Of a DNA stretch of 64,000 nucleotides, positions 51,052 through 63,260 are shown piece after piece (the first letter of the stretch is position 1; every line of letters begins with the position of its first letter). A program made the position numbers and the translations under genes. The notes under the pieces were generated by a model. It had not been told where the DNA came from. It made no database searches and was given only the letters and a program-made list of their open reading frames with translations. Source of the DNA: Euwallacea fornicatus (Eukaryota; Arthropoda; Insecta; Coleoptera; Curculionidae); NCBI RefSeq assembly GCF_040115645.1, contig NC_089573.1, forward strand, positions 806,001 to 870,000, in the 5' to 3' direction.

Positions 51052-52213
51052 TTTGATACTAAGATTTAACGATGAGGGCGCGTTGCTGCACCGTAATGTC
51101 GCGTTTACCAACTCCCATCTGTCTTCTGTCGACCTGGCACGCGCATTGTTCGTTAAAAGATTACGCCCAAAATGATGCACAATTCAAAGCGTGCGTTTTG
51201 TTGCTGACACGATGGAGAGATAAAAACAAATTTTTAATATGTAGTTATCGAGAGCCTCGGTTGAGAATGTAGAATTTGGATTTTCAGATCTCGTAAAATT
51301 ACCTAACACGCACAACCAGTTACTGTGGCGCTTCGAAGTTTCCCTGGATTTAATGACGTGGAGGAAAATTCTAAATGATTTTTCCGCTGCCATCCTTGCG
51401 TTGTCAATTCGTGGATGGGAACAGGCTTTAGGTTCAGGTTGTCATTTGCCGAATCAAAATGAAAATGCAAACAAAGATCTTATCGAAATTAACGTTTTGG
51501 ATTTTATGTTGCTTTATTTGATGCGAGTCGCGAAATCGTCCTTTTCAGACGTGATGTTTGCTTTTAGTGTTATCTGATTTAATTCCAACGCGAAAATCCA
51601 TTCTGAGCGTCCGCAACTATAACAAGTTTCTGAACGCGAATAGTCTCACTTTGTGCTATGAAGAACGAAAGGCACAATTTGGTTTAAGAAAAAAAACTTT
51701 TAAAAGTTTTTACCCACTTATTTGCGGCAGAACCAGCGGAAGTACCTCAATTCACCAGTACAACTCCTTTTACGTACCTCGGAGAGTTATTAGGACTTTT
51801 ATGGGAGCCGTAAAGTAATAGAAATTGGCAGTTTTCCGCTACCTTCGGCGACATTAATGACACACTGGTAAAATCACTTAATTTTTCATTTTAATTTTCA
51901 GTGACCTTGTCAAGATAACGCAGACCGATTTTGATTGTTTTCGTTATCTCCAGGCACTTCGTGCCACGTTCATCTCTAGTATATGTAACGAATTTACATC
52001 GTGTCCATACAGCAATAGTTTAGATTTATTATCGAACGAACGCGAAATCCTAATTACGTTTGAATCTGAAAGAAATTAGAAATCAAAATTAGAGAAAGTT
52101 ACATCAATCAAACCAGTCAAAAAGAAATAATCTATTTCGAATACGGTTCGTTACGGCATATGATAGATAAACTGGGGTTTAGATCTTCCGGGGAGTTCGA
52201 AAATGTAGTAAAA
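51052..52213. other. intergenic, no recognised gene
   Basis: Open frames on both strands show no known motif. The part next to 51051 may be the 5' UTR or end of the transposase relic. Confidence 0.45.
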
Positions 52214-52796
52214 TACAGGGTGTGCCATTTAAAATAACAAAGTTGTCGTCAGTTACGCGTAGATCTGTCAACGTCGCAACGACACCAATGTTTTAATTCG
52301 ACAGGTCACACTCCATTACGTCAGCGTTCAAAATTTCAGATCTCCAGCTGTCGGATAACGGTTACCATCCCCATATCGTCTCGCGTCACTCAGCGGCGAA
52401 TATGTATGTGGACTACGTCACACGGAGTAAAGGAAAAATCCCCTGTTGGTGGTGGTTCCTATTTATTTACGTTAACAACCATAACAAGTGGTGACAGTAA
52501 TTATTCTCGAAGGGTCTTGGCTCTCGTGTCAGAGTGTTCTGCTCTCCTTTTTCCACCATTGCCTCCCTCCCCGGTCCTCGGTCAGCCGCGCGCGCGTTTT
52601 CCGTTCTGTGTCCACTCACACAAGACACAAATCTGCCCGTGTGTTTTTTTTTCGGACAAAGAGTGTCCTCTTCCCTTTGCCATGACTCCCGACGGGAGGT
52701 GGACAATGATTGACTACATCCCGAGAAATCAGGACACTGGCTGTATTAGAACCCCGTAAACTTTGAATAGGACACTCACCGTGAGTGACCCTGTAT
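52214..52796. repeat. possible MITE with TACAGGGT ends
   Basis: Starts TACAGGGTGTGCCATTTAAA and ends with the complement of TACAGGGTCACTCA. Only the outer 8-9 bases match well, so the pairing of these two ends is uncertain. No transposase. GAGTGTCCT..AGGACAC-like blocks lie inside. Confidence 0.4.
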
Positions 52797-53584
52797 GTCC
52801 ATCAGTGAAGGAAGAATAAATAACGTCTACAGATCCGTCCGGTAAACTGCTGGTCAATACTGCAGAGCTTAAAATTGTTATCTATGTTATTGTATTGTTT
52901 TGTTGATGGAAGAATGCGCTGACAAGTATGAAGCACCTACTAGCTTCGAACGCAACTTTGCCCGTACGGTATTTAGCGCTAATTACCGCACGGGAACCCG
53001 TCGGACCCATGATTTTATTAAAAGCGCATCTGCAAGGCACAGCCAATTTCTTGGGGAGGGTAGCTACCCGCTTTTCGTCACTTTTCAAACTTGGAGCGTC
53101 GATATCTTGGGAACTCGTGGAGCAACTGCCTTAAAAAATACCCCAAATTAGTCATCTCGATGAGTTCTCATGTGATTCTGTACAAGTCAAGTTGCCACAC
53201 CTCGTTTAGTCTTTGGAACTCTCACTGTTTTGGCCAGGGGCTTTTAGTCACTGCCTAACAGAATCGACTGCCTCAGAAGGCACCCGAAGAAGTATCTCCT
53301 TTTTTGCTGGTGCGAGTTGTTGCGATTCGAAGGACCAGACGCTGATGCGTCAATTGATGTAAATGGGGTTCAAGGGTTCGGGGAAGACAAACTCCGTAGC
53401 ACGAATTAAGGAATTTACTTTACACTACAGATATCACTCTAATTTACACTACGGATCTACAACTTTACATACACTTCAATTTTTACAGAGTCGGTACTGT
53501 GTTGCCAGAGATCTGACAAAGTCCACGTATAAAGTTTGAGGGGTGATTTACAAAAGAGTTACTGAGCAGAGATTTTAGCTAATG

Positions 53585-53820
53585 TTGTGAGAGAGGTTTG
53601 AGATAGAGTTCCGCGTTCAGGGATCGGGAAGTGTCCGAGAAACGGAAGAGAGAGAAAGAGAGAGATAGAGAGATAGAGAGAAAGAGAGAGTTTGCGAGCA
53701 CTGTTTTAGAGCTAAGTTATGTGAGAGATTTGAGAATAGAGTTCCTCGTTCAGGGATCGAGAAGTGTCCTAGAAACGGGAAGGAGAGCGTTCGCGAGTAC
53801 TGTCTTGGAGAGAATGTTCT
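53585..53820. repeat. imperfect tandem duplication, about 130-bp period
   Basis: The block starting TTGTGAGAGAGGTTTGAG (53585) recurs at 53717 as TTATGTGAGAGATTTGAG. Both copies continue through TTCAGGGATCG.GAAGTGTCC.AGAAACG and a GCGAG.ACTGT..TAG-like end. Copy 1 carries an expanded purine GAGAGAAAGAGAGATAG tract (about 53644-53692) that copy 2 lacks. Confidence 0.8.
53644..53692. repeat. (GAGA/GATA)n microsatellite
   Basis: Purine-only tract of about 48 bp built of GAGA and GATAGA units. Confidence 0.9.
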
Positions 53821-55207
53821 GAGGGAGTCTTAGATTTTTTGCGTCCCAGGAATGATGGGGCTGGAGGGAGATCACCACGATAAGATCTTGACCAATCCCA
53901 ACCGACACCGCCCCCTAGTTTGTGGAAAGTTTTTTCCTAAGAATCTCCACGGTCAAAGCCCAGATGTGGCTCTCTTGGTCCCTCGACAGATTTATTTGGT
54001 GCCCCCCATAAATCGGGGCAGCGATAAATCAAGAAACCAGTGCCATCACCGTGGCCGGGTTTAAGCACGTAAGGGTAAGTGCTGCATCGCGGGGTGCGAT
54101 GCAGCAAATGTGTTGTAACGTCTTTAGGGCCTAATTGGAGCCCAGCGATGCCGCTGATTTGTGTTGGGTTTTTTCCCAACACACAATGAACCGATTTTTT
54201 TATTAGTGCTTTTAGTTTGCGCACAAGAACCTCCCATTTCACTCAGTGCGCGTTGTCGGTAGTATGAAGGTTTAGGGGTTCGCTGGGGCGGGACCGGGTA
54301 AGCAACGGCATAGTGTGGACAACGGCTCGCAGCCGATAAATTGGAACGTGTTAATTACGTGCACGGTTTAATTGACCGCAGCTCGAAAATCGGGTATATC
54401 CCATGAAAACCTGCAAGTCTATAGTTGCACAATCACGCAATTTCTGACCATAAATTAAGGAGTCGTCGGTGATGGCGCGAGTGATCTCAGAAAAATCGTC
54501 AGCGCATTATTTGGTACGCCGCTGATCATTAATAGTCAAATTCGGAGTGCTGAAAATTCCATTAAGTTACAGAAACGGGTCTCGTCCCTGCGTATCATTA
54601 TTTCATTCCGTTAACGTCAAATGAGAGCTGTCTGAGGCCCACGCAATGTGGATAAAACAAAACGCAGCCAGTTATCACTAAATCGCTTTGTTCGGGGTCA
54701 TAAACATTATAGAAATGTAGCGTCACTAAACTGTATTTTAACGCCTATATAAAAACATGTAATAAATTATGCATTTCAAAGGTGAAATACGCTCCTTTAG
54801 TTACCCTCTTGAAATCTAAATTTATCAGCCAAATGAGGCAATTTTATTATTGTCGATGGCGAACGCAAGGTTATCTTTTATATTTCGAAAGTGGATCCCA
54901 TATGGTAGATTTACAGTAAAACCTTTGGAACGCGCCATTCAACTTTATCAAATACACTTTTAAGGGTTCGTCGCGGCCGATCCCGGGGAAAAACCTTTGC
55001 CCCGACCAAATGGCAAATCGTACAACTTCTCGTCGCAACGGGTCGGCGTGCGCGCGCATCCATTTAATATTAAATGAGAAAAAGAAAGCACGAGAAATGT
55101 CTCAGATAAAATCCGAAGTTTAGGTAGAAAAGAAGTGAGCAGTTCGGCTCTGCACCTTGCGATTCTTCAACATCCTTTCAGTTTGATCTGCAAAAGATCC
55201 GTCGCAT

Positions 55208-55700
55208 TTAAGAAGTTTTCGCTTTCCGGATAAGACGCCTGCGCAGAGATCGGAGCGTCCTAATGCTGCGACCTTGGAGCCAGAAAGGGCTTCTTGGACT
55301 GCGGAGATTCGAACCTTCATCATTTCCATCGGGTTCCTCCTCGCCGCTCGGACCGATCGCACGTTGGACGTTGGTAGTCGTTCGAACAACGTCGATATCT
55401 TCACGAGATCCAGCAACTGCCACATCACACTCATTTAAATTGATCTCCTCAAAATCGGAAATGTACTGGCTTTCGCCCTCCAGCACAGCAGCACCTCTCG
55501 ATCCGTTCGATCGAGCTCAAAATTGTAAAACACAACCGAGCGTCTTTTAGAGCTGAGCCACTGACGTCTGAGCCCTTTCAACGCTTCATTATATTTTGTA
55601 CTTGCCTCGCTTCGATCTAGGTTAATCAACCGACAATGTGTTGCTTCACGGCACACATGTCTACGTACTTCCGATATGACTTCTACTGCTCACGAAGTTC
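55208..55700 (-). other. unidentified coding-like fragment, two overlapping frames
   Basis: On the minus strand one frame (from about 55700 to 55435) reads EVRRHVCREATHCRLINL and further polar sequence rich in Arg and Lys. It overlaps a second frame (55486-55208) rich in acidic residues (ISDFEEINLNECDVAVA), then Pro/Ser and a basic end. The composition is protein-like and the stretch is GC-richer than its surroundings, so it may be a decayed gene or retroelement ORF with one frameshift. I recognise no family. Confidence 0.25.
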
Positions 55701-57226
55701 ATCGGAAGTGAATATCCTAGAATCTTGAGCTGTTAGTTTCGTGTCAATTCGGATCTTGTGAGTTTAGAGTGAAATGTTGTTTCCTACGAAGCAGTTGAAG
55801 ATTCACGCCTCATGACTAATCTCGTACGTGTCGGATTTCAAGTGCTTTCATGACCAATACTGTTCTCGCGATCGTTCGTTTGGCAGGTACTAGTAGAGTA
55901 CACATATGCATACGCTCAGTATAATCGGAAAACCTTGCGCTGCATTTATGTGTTGCCGGTTAAGGTCAAACCTACTTCTTGGCCAAACCTTGATCCTCTT
56001 AGGCTTTATTGATAGAACTACTGAACGTTACAGAGGAGCAAATGTGACGAGCCTTAAATGTGACGACACACGCCAAGAGCCAGCGAAAGGGCTTTTTCTG
56101 CATTTCCATTTAATTGGTATTATCAGCAGGAAACATCAGCACTACAATCATCGCGAACATCATTACCAATCCCGTGCGATAATTTGTAATCTCTCTTTCC
56201 ATATATGGCGATATTGTTTTGTTAATAACTTATCGGCTTCAAAATGTTATCAAAGGAATTTTCGTCGAATCTCCTCAAAATATTAATTATCTTTAAGTAA
56301 CTTACATAAATACACATAATCAATTGAACATTTTGACACTCAGGAGCAATAAGCCTCAGATAGGTTCCCACCGACTGTTTTTGAATCATGCACTAGTGGG
56401 TTCATGATACGTCTAACAAACAGGCTATGCGAGCCGTTGGAGTGGCTGGTAAATCAGCTATATATAAATCAGACCGTATTCTGTATTTTTATTAGTTTGA
56501 CAATGTAGTAAATAATGTAACAGTATAAATATATTACAGGGGTTTAGGCGAACAAATCGATGATATGAAAAGCGTGAGACGTGCCTATTCGTGTGATCTG
56601 TGATGTGTGCGTGAAAGCCATTTTTTGTTCTGGCATTAACCATATGGTTAGCCCACGCAGATGATTTTCCAAACCACGAAATCGACAACTCTCGCAGAAG
56701 AATCGTGTTTTCTGCGTGGGGATCTCTTCGCTCAGGACGAAACGAAACCAAAATTTTTGCAAATGACGCTACGTAACGCAAACGTATGTGATGTGACCGT
56801 GGGGGATTACACGAGAATTAAGACTCAACACTTTTATTCAGCTCCTCAACGGTACAAGAGCACGACAACACCAGGCACTAACTGTCGGTTTCCTCTCATA
56901 TCGGTTTCCGAGGGCGAATCTGCGCGACTTCTGTGGGGAATCTGATCTTTCAAGGGGTTCCAAGTTACCTACACGCTGCTGCTTGCCACTGAGGGTGGTT
57001 TGCAGATTAAGCCCGAACTTCGAACTTTGCCCCAGCAAATTATTGGGTCGTTCGATAATCAATGTCGTTTTACTCTCATAGATGGCGTAATTTATACACG
57101 TCGAGTGACAGTGATCTCGTCGCTTATGTCATCATATGCCATTTTAAAGGTTATGTTTCAGACGTTTTTCGATCGGTAATTGAACGCGATTAGTAAACCA
57201 GAAGTTGTTCAAAATTTAAGTCGAAG

Positions 57227-58233
57227 ATGGACAATCAAAGTGAGCACTATCGACGCGTTTTATTATTTCACTTTGGAAAGGGCAAAAGTGCAGTACGAGC
57301 TCAGGAGAAATCGCGTGAAGCTTATGGCGAGAACTGCCTTGCCGAACGCCAGTGCCAGCGTCGGTCTTCTCGCTTCCGTTCCGGAAATTTTAATGTCCAA
57401 GATGCACCACACGCTGGACGCCCGATCGCCATTGGTGACGATAAAATAAAGGCCTTAATCGAAGCTAGTCGTATGACAACTCGAGAAAAGTTGAACATAT
57501 CGAATTCAACCGTTTCTCTGCATATAAAAAAGCTCGGGTACGTTGGCAAATCGGACGTTTGGGTTCCTCACGAATTGAAGGAGATTCACCTCGCCCAATG
57601 CACTAACGTATGCGATTCTTTGTTGAATCGTAACCAAAACGACCCACTTCTGAAAAGAGCCATAACGGGTGACGAAAAATGGATTGTTTACGATGACGTA
57701 GTCCGAAAACGATCGTGGACCAAACAAGATAAACCTGCGCAATCGACGTCCAAAGCCCATACTCATCAAAAGCAGATTTTGCCATCTGTGTGGCGGGACT
57801 ACTAGGGTATTCTTGATTTCGAACTGCCTCCGAGGAACCAAAAACTATTGATTCGAATGTTTACCGTCGTCGGCTCTCGGAATTGGACGAAGAAATCAAA
57901 AGAAATCGTCCTGAACTCGCCAATCGCAAAGGGGCACTGTCCCATCATGATGACGCTAGACCCCAAACGTCTTTAATAACGCGTCAAAAATTTTTGGAAC
58001 TGATGCCTCATCCACCGCATAGCCCTGACTTGGCGCCATCAGATTATTATTCGTTTCGTTCCCTTCAAAGCCGTTTGAATGGTAGAAATTTCGATTCTGA
58101 TCGAGCGGTTAAAAGTGAGTTAAATCAATTTTTTACTTCTAAAAATCGAGGCTTTTTCGAACGCGGAGTTTTCCAACTTGCCGAAAGATGGCAGAAGGTC
58201 ACCCGCCAAGATGGCCACTACATCCCTGATTAA
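57227..58233 (+). pseudogene. mariner transposase pseudogene
   Basis: Starts MDNQSEHYRRVLLFHFGKGK. N-terminal helix-turn-helix and hinge regions are readable (FNVQDAPHAGRP), followed by WVPHELKE, the family's linker signature. First catalytic Asp in ITGDEKWIVYDD, second in HHDDARPQTS, third in HSPDLAPSDYYSF, which is the DD34D mariner pattern. Lesions: a stop (TAG, 57803-57805) after SVWRDY, a frameshift between there and about 57880, a small deletion after MTTRE, and a deletion of about 5-6 residues before PHPPHSPDL. The normal end (RWQKV..DGHYIPD) and stop at 58233 are kept. Confidence 0.93.
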
Positions 58234-58235
58234 TA

Positions 58236-59025
58236 ATACCGTAAACGGTTTTTGCTCCGATCGTTCTGATTTTTTAATATGTTGTTCTAAAGGTCATTTT
58301 GAACAACTTTTCTTAAGGGACAAGGGCGCGCAAATGCCACTTTTACACTTTTTTTTAAGTTGAACATTTTTCCAAATCCAACTGTCGTACGGGATCGTGG
58401 AGCGAATAGGGGTGCTGGGTAAGGTAAGATAAGGTAAGGTGAGGTAAGGTAAGGTAAGGTAAGGTAACACATTCCATTTTTCATCCAAATAATCATTTTT
58501 GAATTTATCAATTCGACAACATTAATTACATCCACCTCAGTAAGGAAATTTATTTCATTTAATTTCAATTCTTATCAAGCAATATGTTTTTCATTTACTT
58601 ATTTTGATTAGAATTTTTTTTTTCAATTGCGATTGCAATTAAAATGATATTGTAAAATTTTTGTGTATCTTTCTTGCGCAGGGGCCACGCTAGTATTTTA
58701 GTAGATTAAGTGAAGTGTCTTTCGGGATTCACGGAGTGAATTCGAGTGCTGAGTGAGGTAATTATCAACAACGTTTCAGATTTTAAAAGCAACAACAAAA
58801 TATTACATACCCATAGCGAAGCAGTTTACCCCACCCAGCACCCCTATTCGCTGCACGATCCCGTAGGACAGTTGGATTTGGAAAAATGTTCAACCTAAAA
58901 AAAGGTGTGAAAGAGGCATTTGCGCGCCCTCATCCCTTAAGAAAAGTTGTTCAAAATGACCTTTAGAACAACATATTAAAAAATCAGAACGATCGGAGCG
59001 AAAACCGTTTACAGTACTGTTACCA
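58236..59025. repeat. foldback (large inverted repeat) nested in the mariner
   Basis: The left arm (about 58240-58423) begins ACCGTAAACGGTTTTTGCTC and ends AATAGGGGTGCTGGGT. The right arm (about 58838-59022) is its reverse complement at roughly 90-95% identity with a few indels. The approximately 415-bp loop holds the GGTAA repeat and AT-rich unique sequence. No open frame of note; it could be a non-autonomous foldback element or a local inverted duplication. Confidence 0.85.
58419..58467. repeat. (GGTAA)n microsatellite
   Basis: About nine units of TAAGG/GGTAA with a few variants, directly at the inner edge of the left foldback arm. The right arm has no matching array. Confidence 0.9.
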
Positions 59026-59057
59026 TATTTATTATTAATATAAGTATATTCACTTTG

Positions 59058-59163
59058 AAAAAAAAAATAAAAATAATAATAAAAAAAATAATAATAATAA
59101 TTAAAAAAAATAATAATAATAAAAAAAAATAATAATTAAAAAAAATATATTATAATAAAAAAT
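59058..59163. repeat. A-rich (AAT)n/(AAAT)n simple repeat
   Basis: About 105 bp of A-runs broken by TAAT units, just inside the mariner right end. Confidence 0.9.
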
Positions 59164-59731
59164 ACGACATTAATTCTCGAACAACCCAATACATCAGGAT
59201 GAATTTACCGCATATGAACAAAGAGATAATACCTAAATGAGCAAATAGCCCGATTGTTCCGTGGTGTGTCTGAACGCCCAAAAGGAAAATTCCATGAGAG
59301 CTAATACGGGAGGTACGTTGCACGTACGTGTAAGCAAATTGTTGCTAGCAAAGTGATATGCATAAAGGTTTTTAACGTGCCAAAGCGGAATCGGAGATTA
59401 TATTTACGTTAATTACTTATACACCGTTTTACGAAACTTGTCGGTGGCCATTGTGAGTTGCAACAGAAAAACAAAATCGATTAGTTCGAAATGTTTGCAC
59501 AAAACAAAACAATATAGAATAATTACGCATTCGTAAGCTGAATTAAAGCGCAGTAATTAACCCATGGAAATCACTTTATACAGTTTGTGGCATAAGCTTT
59601 AAAAAGAATGCAACGATGATACAAAAACGCAAACAACACGGTCCGAGTTCTGACTCACATAACAAGCCATTCATTACTACGAATACGAGTCATTTGCATT
59701 TTATTAAGCTCAACGCGGGTCACATATTTGC

Positions 59732-59773
59732 GGTCAGTCACAGCTCCAAAGTGGTCAGTCACAGCTCCAAAGT
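59732..59773. repeat. perfect 21-bp tandem duplication
   Basis: Units at 59732-59752 and 59753-59773 are identical (start GGTCAGTCACAGC). Confidence 0.95.
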
Positions 59774-60347
59774 CGTTTTTTTTTTTGTTTTTGGACTGCG
59801 ACAAAACTTCTTCGTCCACACGAAAGAGCTTCCTGGAATTCCCTTATCAAGCACACATACTTATTGATATATACTTCAAGGGTGGGTGCACTAGAGAAGG
59901 CACGGCAAATAAGTCCCTAGCTGCCACGTTCAATAATATCAAGTGTTCAATTTAGTCTGAGGCAGGTTCAGTTAAATCTCTTAGCCCACTGTGCGCGATA
60001 ACTTTATAACTTTTTAATGGTTTTTTAATACAGCAAAGTGCATTACTTAAGGTCCGTTCACCTTCCCGTTTCGGCTTATATTCTCTAGATAATACATTCC
60101 AGACAAACACTCTTAAGCAAAAACGCACGTTTTTTTTTTCTGCAAGTAACCTTAACCAGTGCACTTGCACCTCCCATGTAGATAAAAAAAATAAAATAAA
60201 TAGAACCACATGTGGAACCACACGCGCGGTGGTACTTGACAGTACTGGCTTTCAGAACGCGAAGTTCCCCTACAAAGAGTATGTGGGTATTTTAAGCGGT
60301 CGGTTTGGGTGTTAACCCAGGCGGGCCGAACCAGAACCGGCATCTAG

Positions 60348-60566
60348 ACGAAACAACAATCTCAACAACATTTCTTTACTAAATATGAAAATTTGGTGTC
60401 AATGATTCTGGCGAAATTTCCGCTTGAATGATACCAAAAATATATACGAAAGTATAATGGGAAACTGGTGGACTATCCTGGGAATACCTACGCCTTAAAT
60501 TTAGACACCCGTGAACTTTTAGAGCGAGTAAATGCTGAACAGGAACGAGTGCAGGAAATGCTATAA
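60348..60566 (+). pseudogene. unidentified coding-like relic with one in-frame stop
   Basis: One frame stays open for 72 codons except for TGA at 60429-60431. Before it: FFTKYENLVSMILAKFPLE. After it: YQKYIRKYNGKLVDYPGN, then TYALNLDTRELLERVNAEQE and the end RVQEML, stop at 60564-60566. The sequence has charged, helix-prone, protein-like composition quite unlike chance frames in AT-rich DNA. The TGA may replace a Trp codon. I cannot assign a family; a retroelement gag or a fragment of a host gene are both possible. Confidence 0.35.
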
Positions 60567-62639
60567 TAGAGAAAAAGAACAGTGATTTAAAACATAGAAT
60601 GCCTCATAAAATCTTCTTAATATTCTACATTGAAAAACGATACGAGTTTTATTTAAAAAAATTGCATTATTGAAAGAATACCGGGTATTCTTGGGTGTTA
60701 TTAAATTTCATCAAACCAAAAAATTCACATATGGTATCTAAGTATTTTTGAATTACATAATAATATGTCGGAGTCTTCAGGAAAGGTGTCCTGACATCAG
60801 GTGTTACTTTGTACATGGATACCGCCACGAGAATCAGTATGACAGCAGAGGAAGGACACTTAAAAACTTCAACGACTCTCTGCATTAAGATCAAAGCGAT
60901 TACTTTTACATATAACTTTGGCACAAAATCAAGTTTAAGATTGCACTACAGGAAAAACACGAATAACTTCCTTTCGGCCTAACCCTTCGAGCTAAATTCC
61001 AAACCGTTTCCGTGCCGGGGAAAACCCTGGAGATGAAACGAGCAGGGTTTGATGTTTGCCCTCTTTGTTCTGATCGACCGATCAGGACACTGGTTAGTCG
61101 GTTCCCACGAATTTGGGGTTTTAGTCTAGATGACTTAAATGTAAACCTTAAAATAGTTTTGCACCCAAGATTTTTAACGCACTGACTCTGCGCAGGTCAG
61201 TATCAACGTTGATAGGTGGTACGTGCACATCTTGCCATAGATTCCGAAGGTCAAGCCGGAATAACCCTTATGTTAAGCGATTTATGAATATTAGTCTTTT
61301 AGTCATCTAATATGTTAGACTTATGTGCAAATAAAACAGGACTGATTGGGTGGGAATCCAACGAGTCGTTGCAGTTTGGTGGAAAAAACTCACTTGAGCG
61401 TTTTCTGTATTTCGCGCATCACCATTTCATGGTTAATTACTTTACCACCGATTATTACTCTGATTATGCGGTGCATCAACTTTTTTTAATTAATAAATAA
61501 TGGGTTATAAGCAAAAGCTCAAGCTCTTTAAATTTGAACAAAAAGGTATTAAATTTTTATCAAATTTCAAGGAAAAATGCAGAAATAATTCTCATTTTAA
61601 AGAAACGCAGTGACGTACCGCTTATTGCATAAATCTACAGTGGTCTGTTCATGCCCATACCACTGGTTAAATAATGTTTGTTTGCAGTGGGCTCTTTCCT
61701 TCAAAGAACTACTTTTGCCTATCTCTTCGCACGGGTTAATAATTTATTTGTGGTTCCTCATTTGCTGAATAAAAAGCATGATCTTGGCATACCAGCGCAA
61801 TTTTTGTAACCATGGCATCATTGTAATACTTCTACCTAGCAATGGTATGAGTAATTCTTAAAATTTGGCCATTTATCAGTCATTTAAACCAAAGTTTGAT
61901 AAATCGAACATTGCCCTTAACGTTTTCCATAAATGTGGAAGGTATCCGAGCTGTCGTTAATTGAGCTAACGCGGAGTCACCAAGTTCTTCTAACGCCTCG
62001 AGTTCTGGATTCCAACTTCCCACAGCAATTCTTTAAGATTTATTGATTACAGACGATGGAATTTTAGTGATTATCCCCGAGAAGGAAAAAATGTTAATAT
62101 TGTTAAGCGTAGTATCTTTCATCTTTCAAAATTTACTCGACTAAACACATCTCAAGATGTCTTAAAAAAAGTAGCAGATTTTTCCTGGTAATTTCTATTA
62201 AATGCAATCAGATACATAAAAAACAAGAAGGAAATTTTAAAAAATCAGTCAGCAAGAGAAAACAGCTGGAGAATCTAATAAGCAGAAAATAGCAAATTTT
62301 GAGTTAGGCCTATCTTTCGAGAAATTCGAAAATTAGAGTGAGAGAAAGCGAGGTGATTTTCGGGGGAGGTTCTGTCCCGTTTCCTGCGAATCACTGTTCG
62401 TAAATGTTGTTGATCACTCTGGAGGGTGGGAGCCCTATGGGAAATGGAAGTTTGCCATGGGGCATACGCCGATGCGTAATAGTGTAGCATAAGAAATCTA
62501 CTGTATAAGATGAACGGCTTTCTTCCCACTTATGATTTTGATCTAAACATGTTACAATTTAACGATCGTTTGATTTCTAAACCTTGTTAACATTAAAAAT
62601 TATGTGATTTTTAAATTATAACGTGTTTTCATCCAGGAT

Positions 62640-63175
62640 CCAAATCGGAAGAAAGCTCTGGTACATGGATGGTGCTAAAACCGGTAATGACGCAAGTGGT
62701 CAGGTCATTCAGGACTCGAGGGTAACGAGGTCTTTGACACCCTCGTCAGGGGGCAATGGATTCATCGTTCGTGGGACCTAAACCAGCATTGGAGAGTTAC
62801 CAATGTGTGGCGAAAACACAACCCCGGAGTTAGAGCTGAGAGTCCAGGACCAGCTAAACAACAGATCAAATACGGCACACTCCAAGAAGTTCTGGACAGA
62901 GCCATTGAAATACAGATTAGGTATAGGTGCTCGTATGGTTAAGCATTAAGCAGGTAACAATCAAGAATTTTCACGCCGGTTTGCTCAGGACACGGCTGGC
63001 TTTTGACCGATTTGCAGAGAATTGCCCGTCTTTGAAGAGGAGAAGGCCGTGAAGCACATTCTGTACGAATGAGATCAAAACAGGATGTCATTCAAAGAGG
63101 TGGTCAGATTCGCGTCAAACCTGAAGCTACTACGGGACGACGAGCAAAACGCAACGGGTGCTTTACTTGGCTGAG
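62640..63175 (+). pseudogene. non-LTR retrotransposon 3' relic (RNase H region)
   Basis: LWYMDGAKTGND near 62660 resembles the opening of the RNase H domain in jockey/R1-like ORF2 (W.TDGSKT). About 330 bp later, in another frame, FEEEKAVKHILYE resembles the EEE.AEHILCEC segment near the end of such proteins, continuing SFKEVVRFASNLKLLRDDEQ. The intervening residues are short, so there is a deletion, and several stops and frameshifts are present. No poly(A) tail is obvious. Confidence 0.5.
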
Positions 63176-63260
63176 TCACACAAGGCACACATCAGGTTAG
63201 TTAGGGATACTTGTGTGAATCTTAAAACGGGCTCAATTCTGTACTCTAGGGAACTTGTAT

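Larger units (their letters stand above)
52797..57042. other. repeat-rich intergenic region
   Basis: Contains the tandem duplication at 53585-53820 with a GA microsatellite, the coding-like minus-strand fragment at 55208-55700, and otherwise unassigned sequence. Confidence 0.45.
57043..59189 (+). mobile_element. mariner (DD34D) transposon, inactive, enlarged by a nested foldback
   Basis: Terminal inverted repeats: left TTGGGTCGTTCGATAATCAA (57043 on), right the complement of TTGGGTTGTTCGAGAATTAA (to 59189), followed inward on both sides by TGTCGT. Both ends are bordered by TA (57041-57042; 59190-59191). A degenerate transposase fills 57227-58233. Mariners are normally about 1.3 kb; this copy is 2,147 bp because about 790 bp of foldback sequence and about 110 bp of AT-rich simple repeat lie between the gene and the right end. 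Confidence 0.92.
59192..62640. other. intergenic region, two small features only
   Basis: Apart from the 21-bp tandem duplication at 59732 and the coding-like fragment at 60348, I see no gene. The minus-strand frame at 60924-60667 (85 codons, hydrophobic middle) matches nothing I know. Confidence 0.45.

Noticed and set aside
52406..52759. Plus-strand 117-codon open frame
   Set aside because: No known motif, Cys/Pro-rich low-complexity composition, overlapping opposite-strand frames, and it lies inside a putative MITE.
55290..55330. tRNA gene suggested by GATTCGAACC
   Set aside because: The T-loop-like box has no A box at the right distance and no cloverleaf around it.
58419..58467. Interstitial telomere repeat
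   Set aside because: The unit is TAAGG (GGTAA), which is not a rotation of the insect telomere unit TTAGG or of its complement.
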